Of a stretch of 64,000 nt of DNA, positions 44,951 through 55,325 are shown piece by piece; the stretch's first letter is position 1; every line of letters starts with the position of its first letter. The DNA lies in the NCBI GenBank assembly GCA_963971405.1, contig OZ020487.1, positions 7,537,344 to 7,601,343 of the forward strand, given 5' to 3'. The translations under genes and the position numbers were made by a program. Source of the DNA: Psococerastis gibbosa (taxonomy: Eukaryota; Arthropoda; Insecta; Psocodea; Psocidae). The notes beneath the pieces are model-generated. The model worked only from the letters and a program-made list of their open reading frames with translations. It ran no database searches and was not told the origin of the DNA.

Positions 44951-45243
44951 TTCTTATGGGTCTTTTTTGGCGGGTATACAACCATTTCCAATTCCATTTG
45001 GCAAAAGACGGGTGCAAAACTGCTGTCGGAAGCGCACTGGACAACGAGGTTACCCAGGGACCGTCTAAAACAGCTTGCCCAACCACTTTTGTCCGATGCC
45101 ATCCAGGAAGCGGACCATCTCCGTCAACACCTCTTTGACCAACTCCTGGAGCACATCCATATACGTGAAAGGCGGCAACTTCCCCTGGTCCTGCAACCAG
45201 CTAACCAACTAGTCCAACTCTGTCCTCTCCCAGCTGTAGAGGG
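44951..45243 (+). CDS. Unrecognised open segment ending at a splice-donor-like site (possible exon)
   Basis: A frame of about 97 codons without an ATG opens after a TAA near 44950. It has coding-like, GC-richer composition than its surroundings: WQKTGAKLLSEAHW, LPRDRLKQLAQPLLSDAIQE, DHLRQHLFDQLLEHIHIRER, LVLQPANQLVQLCPLPAVEG. The composition is leucine-rich, amphipathic and helical. It ends GAGG|GGTGAGTATG, where GTGAGT is a strong donor consensus just before the frame's own TGA. The acceptor is uncertain; a candidate AG is within GGCAAAAG near 45008. No family was recognised and no partner exons were found, so it could be a real internal exon, a gene relic or chance. Confidence 0.35.
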
Positions 45244-45440
45244 GTGAGTATGCCCTTATCAGGGCAGACCTAAAGGCACCATCCATTTCTTGATTTGAAT
45301 AAAACATTGTCTTTATGCAATAAAGTAAGCTCACAGACCTATTCGGTCAGATAGTTGTGCTGTGCTAACCAGTCTAGCAATACTAATCTTGTCAATAAGA
45401 GCATAATAATTGTAAGTAGAGGATTTAGAGGGCACAATAC

Positions 45441-45521
45441 TGGTTGGGCTAGTGGTCCAGCGGTTAAGACGATGTTCTGGATATGCGTAGATCGTGAGTT
45501 CGCATCCCGCTAAGTCCTTTT
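45441..45521 (+). repeat. SINE-B (tRNA-derived), forward copy
   Basis: CTAGTGGTCCAGCGGTTAAG (A box TGGTCCAGCGG) and GAGTTCGCATCCC (B box). The GGGCTAG start and CTAAGTCC end partly pair like an acceptor stem. A T-rich tail follows. Stem mismatches and the shared tail argue against a functional tRNA. Confidence 0.7.
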
Positions 45522-45634
45522 TTTTATATCTTCTAATTTTGAGTAACAGTGTTAGGGTACGGTTGTAGATCCAGCTGTATAATAAGACTTGGGCATGCTG
45601 GCCTTTGAATCCTAATTTTTGCTATTTTTTTATA

Positions 45635-45850
45635 CGACCCCAAGTGGTAAGGTGTCGAATGCATAATTTAAGTCGAAAATTACACAAAGTCTCCATTCCT
45701 GTTTCTGATATGCGATACATAAATACCTAACTGCTTTTAGATAGTTTTCGATTGCCTCTGCTTTACCGAAGTTTAGTCTAAATCTATATTGTTTGCGTGA
45801 TAATAGATTGTTTGAGTTAACTAATTTATTTAACGATCTGTAAAAGACTA
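45635..45850 (-). pseudogene. LINE reverse-transcriptase core fragment
   Basis: Reverse strand reads SRKQYRFRLNFGKAEAIENY, AYQKQEWRLCVIFDLNYAFD, TLPLGV. This is the QYGFRxxxSTxxAI...VFLDxxKAFDT part of the RT palm, with the first catalytic Asp retained. There is no FADD motif, so it is a short relic. Confidence 0.75.
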
Positions 45851-47514
45851 TCCTTTATGGGTGAAAACGGTTTTAAACTTGTTATATAGGTAGCCCTAAA
45901 GCCATAATAAAATTATTATTTTAATTTTCAACTAAATACTTGGGCTGTTGATTCTGCGAATGTAATCACAATGAAACTAGTAGTTTAAAATATTCTCCTG
46001 TACTCCATCTTCTGTATACTTGGTAAGATCGTATGCCAGCAATCGTTTTGTCATCATTTCCGTGGCCAATACTTTATGAGTAATCTTAAGCATACCAGAC
46101 ATTTTATCATTAAACCAATTACGCTAAATAATGGATAAGAATTTTTTCATCGTGTTCCAACTAATTAATTGTGACGTGTGAACGATACAAATGATTGAAC
46201 GGTTGATAGATCGATAGGTTTGGAAGTTGTTGAAGAATGTGCGCAAGCTTCCGCAGCCATGCTGAGGAGCTCGCTGGCCTTGCGCGCTGCGCCGTTCTTG
46301 GGCATTTCTTCCATGCTTACATGGAAAAGTCACTCAATACTCTTTTTTTTTACTTCCTTGACGTATTTCCTGCGACTATTGTGTCGATGCCTGAGGCCTG
46401 ATTTTGCTAGTAGTTGTTGATCGCTGACAGATTTATGTTCCGTCAAAGTGAACCTGACTACTATTAAAATTGCAATAAAGAGAATGGATTGTGCAGAAAT
46501 TGTTTAGTGTTTATTTATTGTCTTATCGAGTGTGTAGTATATGTACTTGTAGTTTTGTCTACACCTGTAGTAGGTATTGTTCTGCTTCCATTCTATTGTT
46601 CTCAATCTATAAGTTTAGGCTATGAACAGCGCAGTGGCGCAAATAAATTCATTATTTATCGGAACAACTTATTGCTTTTATTCATACTATTTATTTTACC
46701 GCAAAATCTCTATGGTTGACCTACCGGAACGAGGCATTTAGCACCGCCTCTAAATAAGTGCTAGCCGAGTGCCAATGGCTCCAAGCCTCCAACGGAGGAA
46801 GATAGTGTCTAGAAACACCACCACAACGGCGGAGGAGGCCAATTAGCAAGGGGCCAGCCACCCCTCTGCCTTGAGGGAAGGGTGTTGACCCAAAGGCTGA
46901 GGGAGGGCCCTATCAGAAAACTCCAGCGTAGGCAGAGAGGAAAACCATCTCCCCACTGTCGCTAGATCAATCTCCTGCACAGCGGTACTATAGAGATTCA
47001 AAGCAATAATGGAAGAAGGGTTGGCCCTTTCCCCTGACAATGGACTCCGCCCTAATTGTTCCAAGACTGTCTACTCCCGGCCTCTAACGATAATGTAAGT
47101 CCAACTAACCCTTTGTTAAATAGATGCCTTATTGTCATGTATTACTTTCAACTATAAAATGTGCCAATATGCATTTAATTTGGACAGAGGGGATTTTCAC
47201 CACCACCACCGCCATTCCTTGGATTCAGAACTTTATTAGAGAGTTCTAAAGCACTTTTCTATAATGAATTAAAAATTTAATAGGTAACTTGTACATATTT
47301 GATATAAATTTTAAGTTTTACTGAATATAAGACAAGTCAATTTTATAAATCCCCAATATTTTATGTAAGAGGACATTCAACGATTATATGAAAAGTTTGA
47401 ATTTAGGTATCATGGCTGCCAATTTTTATATTTTTTATAATGTTGTGCACGCCTGGCCTGTGTCAGGTGAAGATTATTAGTCCTTTCACATTTGCCAACA
47501 CCTCCTTGTTATTC
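45851..47514. other. No gene seen
   Basis: No recognised gene. The reverse frame 47064-46843 (GC-rich, about 73 codons) has no recognisable domain. CACCACCACC-type simple sequence occurs near 47200. Confidence 0.4.
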
Positions 47515-47875
47515 TATCTATAGCCAACGGCCTTACCATGTTCAATCCGATAGAGCAGAGCATGTTTCAAACTGCGGCAAACTTGGTATTGTGCAAAGCG
47601 TTGGCAGGGGAACATGGTGATGGTGGGACATGATAACGCGCTGAGACTATACCATTAGGTCTACGTGCGTGTTGAGTCCTGGTCACCTTCGGTTTAATCG
47701 TGTGACTTTACCATGTTCCGCAACTGGTTCTGAGGTCCACCCTGTCAGGTGGAAGAGTCTGCCCTTAGAGTGCCTCAAATTAACAAACAAACTCACTCCC
47801 CCCGCCAGGCTGACAGGGTTGTTTAAAGCAGAAATGCTGAATGCAGGCGTCAGAGCAGCCTTCTTATTCTATCTA
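47515..47875 (+). repeat. Repeat-R, longest forward copy
   Basis: Landmarks: ACGGCCTTACCATGTT, CAAACTGCGGCAAACTTGGT, ACGTGCGTGTTGAGTCCTGG, CTCACTCCCCCCGCCAGGCT and AAGCAGAAATGCTGAATGCA. The reverse copy at 57710-58080 has the same order. Both copies can be read as KLTNKLTPPARLTGL.KAEML.AGV in opposite orientation. Confidence 0.8.
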
Positions 47876-48360
47876 CTCTGCTGATTAGACCACCCCAGGC
47901 AGTATACCTAACCTAAAAAGAGACGCAGCTCCAGTCCTATCACGTTCTTCGTTATATAAGCAGGTATATCCACAAAGTATGCCAAGTCCGAGAGATTCAG
48001 GCCGCGCAGTCGTAGTTATCCGTGCAGAACCGTTATGTAACCCCCCCGACAGTTAGGTACCTACTAGTGACGTAACGGACATTTACTTTTTCTTTCCAAA
48101 ATGTAGCGCAGACCGAGCATGACGCGAAGAATGACCTGGTTCGCGGATGAGCCGAAAATCGGGCCGAACTTGCCGGAAAAGCTGCGCGAGGCGGAAGACG
48201 AAGTTGTTGAAAATAGGGCGTTATTGTAGTCAGTGGCAAGGGCGTAGCGAGGCGGGTGCAAGCCCCCTTAATTTTATACAAATGTACAAAATAAGATAAA
48301 ATGTGATTTTCATGTAGCCCAAAGTATGCACTTAGCCTATTTAAGTGCATAGAAAATAAT
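47876..48360. other. No gene seen
   Basis: A GC-richer patch at about 48115-48240 (reverse reading SGKFGPIFGSSANQVILRVM) looks coding-like but is short and unrecognised. Confidence 0.35.
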
Positions 48361-48560
48361 TAGGACCACCCTGAGGTTGGAGGAAGCAAGGCCACAAGGT
48401 AGAAGATCGGCAGACCGAGGAAAATCCTCGAGGAAAGAATTGAACAACTCGCTGGAGCAAGGGGGCAAGCAATAGCCGAGCTCAAGGCGCTAGCGACCGA
48501 CAGGGGCAAGTTCAAGAAATGGGCGACCCCTCACGCTCTGGAGAAAAGCGAAGAGAAGAA
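48361..48560 (+). pseudogene. LINE C-terminal fragment, decayed
   Basis: ACCCTGAGGTTGGAGGAAGC, AAGGCCACAAGGTAGAAGA and CAACTCGCTGGAGCAAG parallel the 18.1-18.3 kb copy; both encode a GRRxADRG-type end in broken frames. Confidence 0.6.
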
Positions 48561-48779
48561 AATATTTAAAAATTAGAAAAAGTATTACAATATCGAGGGT
48601 TTGACCACGGAAATTGAAATGTGACACCAGATGTCGATAAAACGAAGTAAAAGTACTTCATTAACAACTTGGATGACATTTTCCATTTGTAAGAAAATCA
48701 GTTGTGACTTGTCTGTGTTTGCCATGCACTACGGGGTCAACTGAAAGCACTTTTAGCACCCTAATTAAGGAGAAGACAA

Positions 48780-48985
48780 TCTCAGAATGCCTTAATTTGG
48801 CTCGTATATGCTTAGTAGAAGGCACAATTGAAGGCACCAATGCAAGAGGGCGACCAAGGAAGGCGTTCGCAGAAGACCTCAAGAAAGATATGACATGCGG
48901 AACCTACTTGGAACTCAAGAGAACGGCCCAAGACAGGGAGGAGTGGAGAAGGAGGTGGAAAGATTTGCTGCAAACCAATCGCTAG
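48780..48985 (+). pseudogene. LINE ORF2 extreme C-terminus
   Basis: EGTIEGTNARGRPRKAFAED then TYLELKRTAQDREEWRRRW and stop at 48983-48985, the same end as the reverse copy at 15182. Confidence 0.8.
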
Positions 48986-49269
48986 ATTGCAACTACAGAA
49001 GAAGATGCTTAGTCACTAATTAAAATTGATACCAAAAAGTTCAAACAAAATGTGTTCAAAGTATTTTCTCAAACGAAGAAGCGAGTTCAATTTATTGTGC
49101 ATGCAGATGCACTTGATGAGTATATAAATTAGTACGGTACCTAATAATTTCAATTAGTTAAATATATATATATATAAATTAAAGGAGTGCCATCCGTTTG
49201 AATTCACAACGATTGAATCCAAACAATAAAGGAATTATTTTGAATTTTTGATTTGTCCCTAGTTTTTTT

Positions 49270-49425
49270 TTATAAACGGTTAATCGCGTACAAACAATTT
49301 AATTAATGCATCCAATTAACCTCTTCAATCGCCTCACTAAGCAACCTAATAGGTACCTGTGTCGAGTTACGACACGTATCCGACCGCAAGGGGTGTAGAA
49401 ACTCGCACAAGTAGCAAGTAAAATT
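49270..49425 (-). repeat. SINE-C, reverse copy
   Basis: GGTTAATCGCGTACAAACAA, CCTCTTCAATCGCCTC, GTCGAGTTACGACACG, AACTCGCACAAGTAG. The A-box end is missing. Confidence 0.75.
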
Positions 49426-49879
49426 GGAAAGATATACAAGAAAATAAAAAAATATGCTACTTTTAGTTTTAGAGGATTTTCATCTGATGTTTCACAGTAA
49501 GTGCTCTGCAGAAGCCTGTTCCATCAAATACTTTTTGAGGCTTTTTGAGAAAAACTTACGGCGCATTTCCGGATCAAAAAAGTTCAGGTTATTCAATATA
49601 CCCGGAAAAGGATCCTTAATCCGGCATCCTTAATTCCTTATAATTTCATAATTGCCATTATTGATTATTGTTACAATTTGCACGGTTATGTGTTAATTTT
49701 ATATTTAGTCATTTAGGCTACTTTGCTAGTAGTATATTTATTCTAATGGATATATTCTGTGTATTTAATAATATGAAAGTAAATATTATTTATGCATCAA
49801 TTTAAACGCTATAAATTTACTTTTAGATGAAGAGGCAACCTCTATATATAGGATGACCTCCTTAGGACGTTCATCGGCT

Positions 49880-50045
49880 TTGGTGGCAAGGCGGTAGCGT
49901 GCTTGTACTTGTGCGAGTCTCTACGCTCCACATGATCGGAGACGTGTCGTAACTCATCACAAGTATTAATTTACTCATTGCAGCGACTGAAGAGGTCAAT
50001 CTGATATATTCATGCCATTGTTTGTATGCTATTAACCTTTTAAAA
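49880..50045 (+). repeat. SINE-C, forward copy
   Basis: TGGCAAGGCGGTAGCGTGCT (A-box-like), GTGCGAGTCTCTACG, GACGTGTCGTAACTCATCAC, GACTGAAGAGGTCAATCTGA. Confidence 0.8.
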
Positions 50046-50074
50046 AATCAATATACTAGTTTTTAAATTAATAA

Positions 50075-50262
50075 GGACATGTAGAGTAGTGGTAGAGACT
50101 CCGACTTTCACCCGAATGGTTGATGGTTCGAGTCCTACACTTGCTACATTTTCTGGCCATGGTTCGGAGGTGTAAAAACTGGTGGTCCCGGTTTCCTAGT
50201 TACTGTAAGTGTAAGAGAAGGCTTTATAGCCCTTACTAATAGGAGGTTGGCTTAGTTTTAGT
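50075..50262 (+). repeat. SINE-A, forward copy
   Basis: GGACATGTAGAGTAGTGGTA (A box) and GGTTCGAGTCC (B box) 46 bases later, then GGTGGTCCCGGTTTCCTAG and AGGCTTTATAGCCC. It is placed directly behind a SINE-C copy. Confidence 0.85.
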
Positions 50263-51544
50263 CTCACTTTTACTTTTACTTTTACATCGCATTTGTCCTC
50301 AGGGAGGGTCGGCGGCACGGCAACGGCGTTTATAGATCAAAAAGTCAATATCTAATTTAAATTTCAATTTAATTTAAATTATCGATTTGAAATTGTGAAT
50401 TTTACACATGCAGGTTAAAATTGTTAATAGTATCTTTCCATGAACCAATGTTATCAAAAGAAACACCGTAAAAGTCTGAATGAATTGTAAAACGGCGTAG
50501 CGGCCAATGACGTCACAGAGTCAGCATTGGCCTTTGACCCTGAAGGACATAACACTGATTGGTTGTGGGGAAGCTGTACCTCCAAAATGGCGTCAGCATA
50601 AGTCAGCAGAGCAGTGGCGTGGCTTTCAGTCTTGACCTTGTTTATATTATCGCTGACCCCGAACTATCACTATGTTCCGTGCGCATGCAAACAAATTTAT
50701 GTAAATTCCAATATGCTGCTGTTGTTTTTGGGTGCACTGAATTACGCATGGGTATTAAATTTTTTTTTAATGAGCGGTTTCTTGTCAACTTGTGTCGTTA
50801 ATGAAAGTAGCCTATACTTCATCTTAAAATTGAATAGAAGAGTACATGTAAAAAGAAAATTGGACATTTCTGATTTCCACTGCAGTATCTATGGTTCAAA
50901 GTCGAATTTCTCATGAAGTCTCTATCATAGTACGATAAATGAGAAGAATAATGCCCCTCTACATGTCATATAAATAGCATGTCTTCTTCAAATATCTTCT
51001 ATCGAAGATTGGCGATCATCATAGCAATTGTAGTCATGATGGCTATACTATCTAATATCATATTATTATATAGGTATATATTTAAGCGACTTCGGTGACA
51101 GCGCGCTTGTACATGGTTATCGAGTGTTAATAAAGGGAAAAATCAAATTGAAATTTAACCATTCTTTAATTTTCCACTTATCTTAAGTTAGATATTATAG
51201 TAACTTGTCTGATCTTACCGTTACTTAAGTGCATTGCAAATGTATTCTGCTTTAAATTGTGATCAGCGATGCAGCCTCCATGGCTGTTGCTGTATTGTAG
51301 CCTATAGCATTGTCCAAAGTAGCTTAAATCACTAAAATAAAATTAGCACTTAACTGTGCAAATTTTAACAATAATCAATCAATAGTGGCAATTAAGAAAT
51401 TTTACGAAAATAAGGATGCCAGAGTAAGAGTCCTTTTCAAGGTGAGCCCCACCATATGCCTCTGTGTGGTGTGGCGGATCTTTTCATTGTATTTATAAGC
51501 TAATCATTCTAAAATTAATTAGACGAATTTGATGTGTTTGACCG
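50263..51544. other. No gene seen
   Basis: Frames at 50559-50916 lack recognisable domains. A short reverse piece of the TSWLKNLRQWFG LINE tail is present at about 50995-51042. Confidence 0.4.
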
Positions 51545-51600
51545 GCAGACTGACAAACCTACAGGCAGACATTTCGTGAAAACCACCTTTTTAGTTCCTG

Positions 51601-52150
51601 CAGCCCTGGCGAATTGGGATTAACGTAACACCGGAGTTTATATAACACCAGGGTTTATTATTTTTAATGCCACATTAGTAAAGACTAAAGTGTCACGTGG
51701 CGGTGTTTAAATATGCTCGGAAAATTCAAATTAATTAATTATTGGAATACAAGAGAATGGTTGCATTGTTTTATAAGGCGGGGATTCCACCAACGTCAAT
51801 AGTGATATTAAATGTTTTTTGACGTGGTAGCAGACATTTTTAGACAGTCTAAAAATGTCTGCTACCACATCAAAAAACATTTAATATCACTATTGACGTA
51901 GGTGGAATCCCCGCCTAATTTAAGGAAATACTACTACAATAATAAACATTAAAATGGGCAGGTAGAAGGCAAAAAAAATATAGCCGAGGATTAATTTATC
52001 AATTTGAATTTCCCGCGCATCTTGCACTTATTTGTTTAAAACAAATTATAATTAATTAATTATTGTAATTTAACTTTGAATGGAAATATAAATTAATTAT
52101 TTAAAAAAAAACCGGTGTTACACTAATCCCAAATCGCCATAATAGAGCTG
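51601..52150. mobile_element. GGCGATT-type MITE, copy 2 (carries foldback E)
   Basis: Left end TGGCGAATTGGGATTAACG then TAACACCGG; right end CCGGTGTTACACTAATCCC then AAATCGCCATAATAGAGCTG. The arms pair over about 35 bp and again at ATTAATTAATTA. The interior includes the 145-bp foldback element E. Confidence 0.8.
51774..51918. mobile_element. Foldback Harbinger-like element, copy E
   Basis: An almost perfect 145-bp palindrome: TAA-GGCGGGGATTCCACCAACG, then TAGTGATATTAAATG, GACGTGGTAGCAGACATT and the mirror image, flanked by direct TAA. I count two mismatches over roughly 69 paired positions. No coding capacity. Confidence 0.92.
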
Positions 52151-52225
52151 ATGGTACCTCTAAGCGTTTAAATCCAGTGAAATCTCGAATTTGAAAATTA
52201 GGACAATCACAAAACTTTCCTGAAT

Positions 52226-52569
52226 AGGAAAGAAAGAAAGAAAAAGAAGAAATTCTTATAGATTTGTTAATGTTCGCTGCGGAAAAATACTGTAGCCCCA
52301 GTCTTGACGTCTTGACACCCCAGTCAGTTAATGATTCTATGTGAAGGTCGCTAGTGGAATGACCGGGCTAATGCTAGTACTGTGGAAACCGTGGCACAGA
52401 ATACATAAAATAGAATAACTCGTAGAAGCGGATGGTTACGTATTGAGATGCTCCAAATAGTTATATAATACCATCCTCAATACCTTCACTACGTCGTTGA
52501 ACAAGCAAACTATTATAGGCGAGGCCTCGTCAAATTATCGAAACGAAGGGCTAATGAACAAAAATATAT
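52226..52569. other. No gene seen
   Basis: No recognised feature. Confidence 0.4.
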
Positions 52570-52985
52570 TTTCGCATGGAAGCATTGTTAATCTGAGGAG
52601 CTGCTTGAAAGGTGGAAGCGTAAGATACTCCGAAAGGCGTATGGACTAGTGCAAAACCAGGGGGAGAGGGTGGGACGGGAGAAATGATGAGCTCTACGCG
52701 ATATACCAGCAAGAACCTATGATAGTAGTAGCCGAAATCAAAAGAGGCCGCATTAGGTGGCTAGGGCACGTGGAACTAATGCCAGACAATAGGGCATCAA
52801 GAGCAGCCATATACAAGGTGCCCCAAAGGAGAAGACGAGTCGGACGACCACGACTGCCGACAACCACAACTGCGATGGCTGGACGACGTCGAGGTGGATC
52901 CAGTGATCCTGGGCGTCGATGACGTCGAGGACCACGCAGGCTGGCGAGACTGGCCAAGACTCTTCAGCGCCAAGGAGATTTCGTA
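52570..52985 (+). pseudogene. LINE ORF2 C-terminal fragment
   Basis: [38 protein letters not shown], then in a shifted frame [20 protein letters not shown] and [10 protein letters not shown]. This is the RLRWxGHVxRM..GRRxxGRPRxRWxDDVxxDL.LGV end of LINE polyproteins, with at least one frameshift. It abuts the kinase fragment. Confidence 0.78.
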
Positions 52986-53012
52986 TTCGAGTGAAAGTTG
53001 AAAGCTTAGCGT

Positions 53013-53246
53013 ACCATTCCTCTGATAGTATTTTGAGTTATGGGTCGATCGCAACCCAGTGCACAGCCCAAAGTCCGAGAGTTTGATATGACCATCGCGG
53101 TCGATTAGTATGTTGTCGGGTTTGATGTCGCGATGAATAAACCCCATTTTGTGAACACTCTCCACCGCACAAGTCAGTTCCGCGATGTAGAATCTGACTC
53201 TTTGAACACTCCAAGCTTAATCAGTAAAGACATAAGATCCCCCCTG
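53013..53246 (-). pseudogene. Warts/LATS-type kinase fragment
   Basis: LATS/Warts is the NDR-family kinase of the Hippo pathway that phosphorylates Yorkie/YAP. Reverse strand reads [14 protein letters not shown], then after a frame change [58 protein letters not shown]. The catalytic loop HRDIKPDN and the DFG motif are intact, and the THNSKYYQ block is distinctive of LATS rather than other AGC kinases. About 7 bases appear to be missing between VFKE and RFY (near 53196-53200), which breaks the frame. The glycine-rich and other N-lobe parts and the C-lobe are absent. A possible donor (AATG|GTACGC) lies at the downstream edge, so this may be a captured genomic exon rather than a retrocopy. Confidence 0.88.
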
Positions 53247-53490
53247 TATAAGCAATAATGAACTGAATTTTTGCGCAGGGTATCAAGTTCCAACGATAGT
53301 AAAAAGGATAAATAGCGTCCAAATGTTTAGCAAATGGGTGGTAGTGAATGCAAATACTGTTCGACCAGTATTCCAGCAACAGATAGAAGTGCAACACACT
53401 GAGATTATTTTGAAACAGAAATTTTACTAACATAAAGAGAAAACGTTCGTAGGCTAGGGAGTTCAGGTGGATAATACTTGCATACCAGGT

Positions 53491-53664
53491 GAAATAAATA
53501 AATATTTACTTTTTGTTCTATTGCTGAGCCAACCTAGCGGAGTTAGGGCTATTCTCTTACACTCAACTAGGAAGACCCGGGACCATCTGTTTTTACATGG
53601 TCTCCGAAGTAAGAAAAGTAAGAAAATGTAGCAAGTGCGGGACTCGAACCAGCAACTTTCGTAC
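53491..53664 (-). repeat. SINE-A, reverse copy, truncated head
   Basis: AATAAATAAATATT, GCCAACCTAGCGGAGTTAGG, CTCAACTAGGAAGACCCGGG, GGGACTCGAACC (B box complement). A further scrap GAAAGCCCGGTACCGCC lies at 53686. Confidence 0.82.
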
Positions 53665-53699
53665 GGTATATTGATTATTACTAAGAAAGCCCGGTACCG

Positions 53700-54422
53700 C
53701 CTGCACCTTAAAGGTGCGTTCTATTGGCTTGGTGTCTTTCTGGGGAGTTTATAACTATGTAGCCTTATTGGGTTGATTACACACCTGAAAATTTATTCGA
53801 ACGAAGAGGGTGGAACTGTCCTTTTAAAGATTTCAAGATTCACATGCACTCGAAAATAGTCTACACACAGAGTATTTTTGAACTGATCAACTTCCTACTT
53901 ACTAATAGACCTACTCTATGTTACATAGACTATGTACTTTCACAACAACAAGAAATTTTTCTTAATTTCTTTCTAGTATACAATACATCCGCATTAAGCG
54001 CTATTTTTGTCAGCGAACCTAATATAGTTCTAACAAGTAATAACATGTATAGTAGTTGTAGGTTACTAACTGTCAAACACGACTTGTTCCCCACTGGGCT
54101 TACACCCGTAAAGTTTTTCCCCGGCCAGTAGTCTCTTAATGACTGATATCCGAACAAAAGCAGACAATTGCGCTTGCTGGCATAATTTGGCCTGCACCCA
54201 CCTTCACTTTCTTTACTTGGATTTTGACAATTTGACAGCTAACATGGCGGAACTAACTACAATTACCGAAACCCTACTGTCAATCACAGCAACTTCATAA
54301 TAGATTATAAGAATTTTGTCTATAGTAGGTCTATTGTCTAGCTTGGGCTAGTTTTATCGTCTCAACTCAGCATTGACTATCGCTTGTTCAGTATACAATT
54401 TTGCCAGATTCTGAGCTATTGT
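53700..54422. other. No gene seen
   Basis: Small frames at 53844-54157 on both strands have no recognisable domain. Confidence 0.4.
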
Positions 54423-55082
54423 CAGTGCCGGGTTTGGCTAGGCTATGGAGGGCGGAGGGCCATGGCCCCAGTGCCGCATCATCAACTAGGCACACTAGGC
54501 AGCTGCCTAAGGGCCCACAAATGTTTTTAAAACAGTTAATTAATTATGTAACTTTTCAAAACATTTCATAATAGTTATCTTGAAAAATGTAGTTTTCATA
54601 ATATTGTAAAACTCAAATTTTTAAAACCGAAAGTTTTCCCGTCAAAACTTAAAAATATTATTTTCATATATTATTTAAAATATGATGTATTTTGTGTTTA
54701 GTATTATAAGTTCTTATTATTATTATAGACAATATAGAGGGGGGGGGGGGAGGGGGCCCACCAATTTTATTGCCTAGGGACCCAGAGAAGGTTAATCCGG
54801 CCCTGCATGACCCCACAAAAAGCCGCAAAATACAAAATCGCAACAGATTAAAAGACTAAAGCAACAAACTAAAGCAAATAAATAAGCTTGTCGAAATATT
54901 TGGCGGGAAAATAGGATATCCATGATAAATCGCCTTATTCGATTCTATTTTGCATTCCGTGTCTCTATTTTATAAAAAATGATAGTGGAATATTCGTGTG
55001 AGGGTGCAAGCCTTTTGTGCCCGAGAAAGGGCCCCCACACAATTCCGGCCCAGGGGCCCACACAAGGCCAAACCAGGCACTG
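54423..55082. mobile_element. hAT-type element with 8-bp target duplication (outer)
   Basis: Ends are CAGTGCCGGGTTTGGC and GGCCAAACCAGGCACTG. The flanks GCTATTGT (54415-54422) and GCTCTTGT (55083-55090) match at 7 of 8 positions. The interior is non-coding; a second hAT element is inserted near its left end. Confidence 0.88.
54469..54805. mobile_element. hAT-type element (inner), nested
   Basis: Begins CAGTGCCGCATCATCAAC and ends GGTTAATCCGGCCCTG. The flanks CATGGCCC (54461-54468) and CATGACCC (54806-54813) match at 7 of 8. A 13-base G run lies at about 54738. Confidence 0.82.
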
Positions 55083-55134
55083 GCTCTTGTAACCTGTCCT
55101 GATCGCCCTTCTTAGTGAAACAATATATTTCGTC

Positions 55135-55325
55135 CATAGGGCATTAATCCAAAGGAAGATAGAAGGACAGAGGGCTCCCGGCAGAAGAAGAACATCCTAA
55201 TTGAAAAACCTGAGGCAGTGGTTTGGTAAAAGCACGACTTCCCTATTCAGAGCAACAGTCTCGAAGGTCCAAATTGCCATGATGTTCACCAATCTTCGAT
55301 AGCAGAGGCATTAAAAGAAGAAGTT
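55135..55325 (+). pseudogene. LINE C-terminus, 'TSWLKNLRQWFG' family
   Basis: RAPGRRRTS, a stop in place of Trp, LKNLRQWFGKSTTSLF, KVQIAMMFTNLR. Same end as the copies at 21745 (reverse) and 58345. Confidence 0.8.

Larger units (their letters stand above)
51545..52225 (+). repeat. Repeat-X copy 4, interrupted by nested MITEs
   Basis: The left part (51545-51600) has CAGACATTTCGTGAAAACCA and TTAGTTCCTG. The right part (52151-52225) has ATGGTACCTCTAAGCG, TTAAATCCAGTGAAATCTCG and ATCACAAAACTTTCC. The break falls exactly where intact copies read TTCCTGGGACCTTAAAACG. Confidence 0.75.

Noticed and set aside
45441-45521. Possible functional tRNA gene
   Set aside because: A and B boxes are present, but stems are mismatched and the same sequence plus tail recurs at 32906 and 34443, so it is a tRNA-derived SINE.
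46843-47064. GC-rich reverse frame (about 73 codons) as a gene
   Set aside because: No recognisable domain, splice signals or conservation evidence. It was kept only as part of a no-gene stretch.
50559-50916. Overlapping frames of 80 and 100 codons
   Set aside because: Low-complexity hydrophobic translations of AT-rich DNA without conserved motifs.
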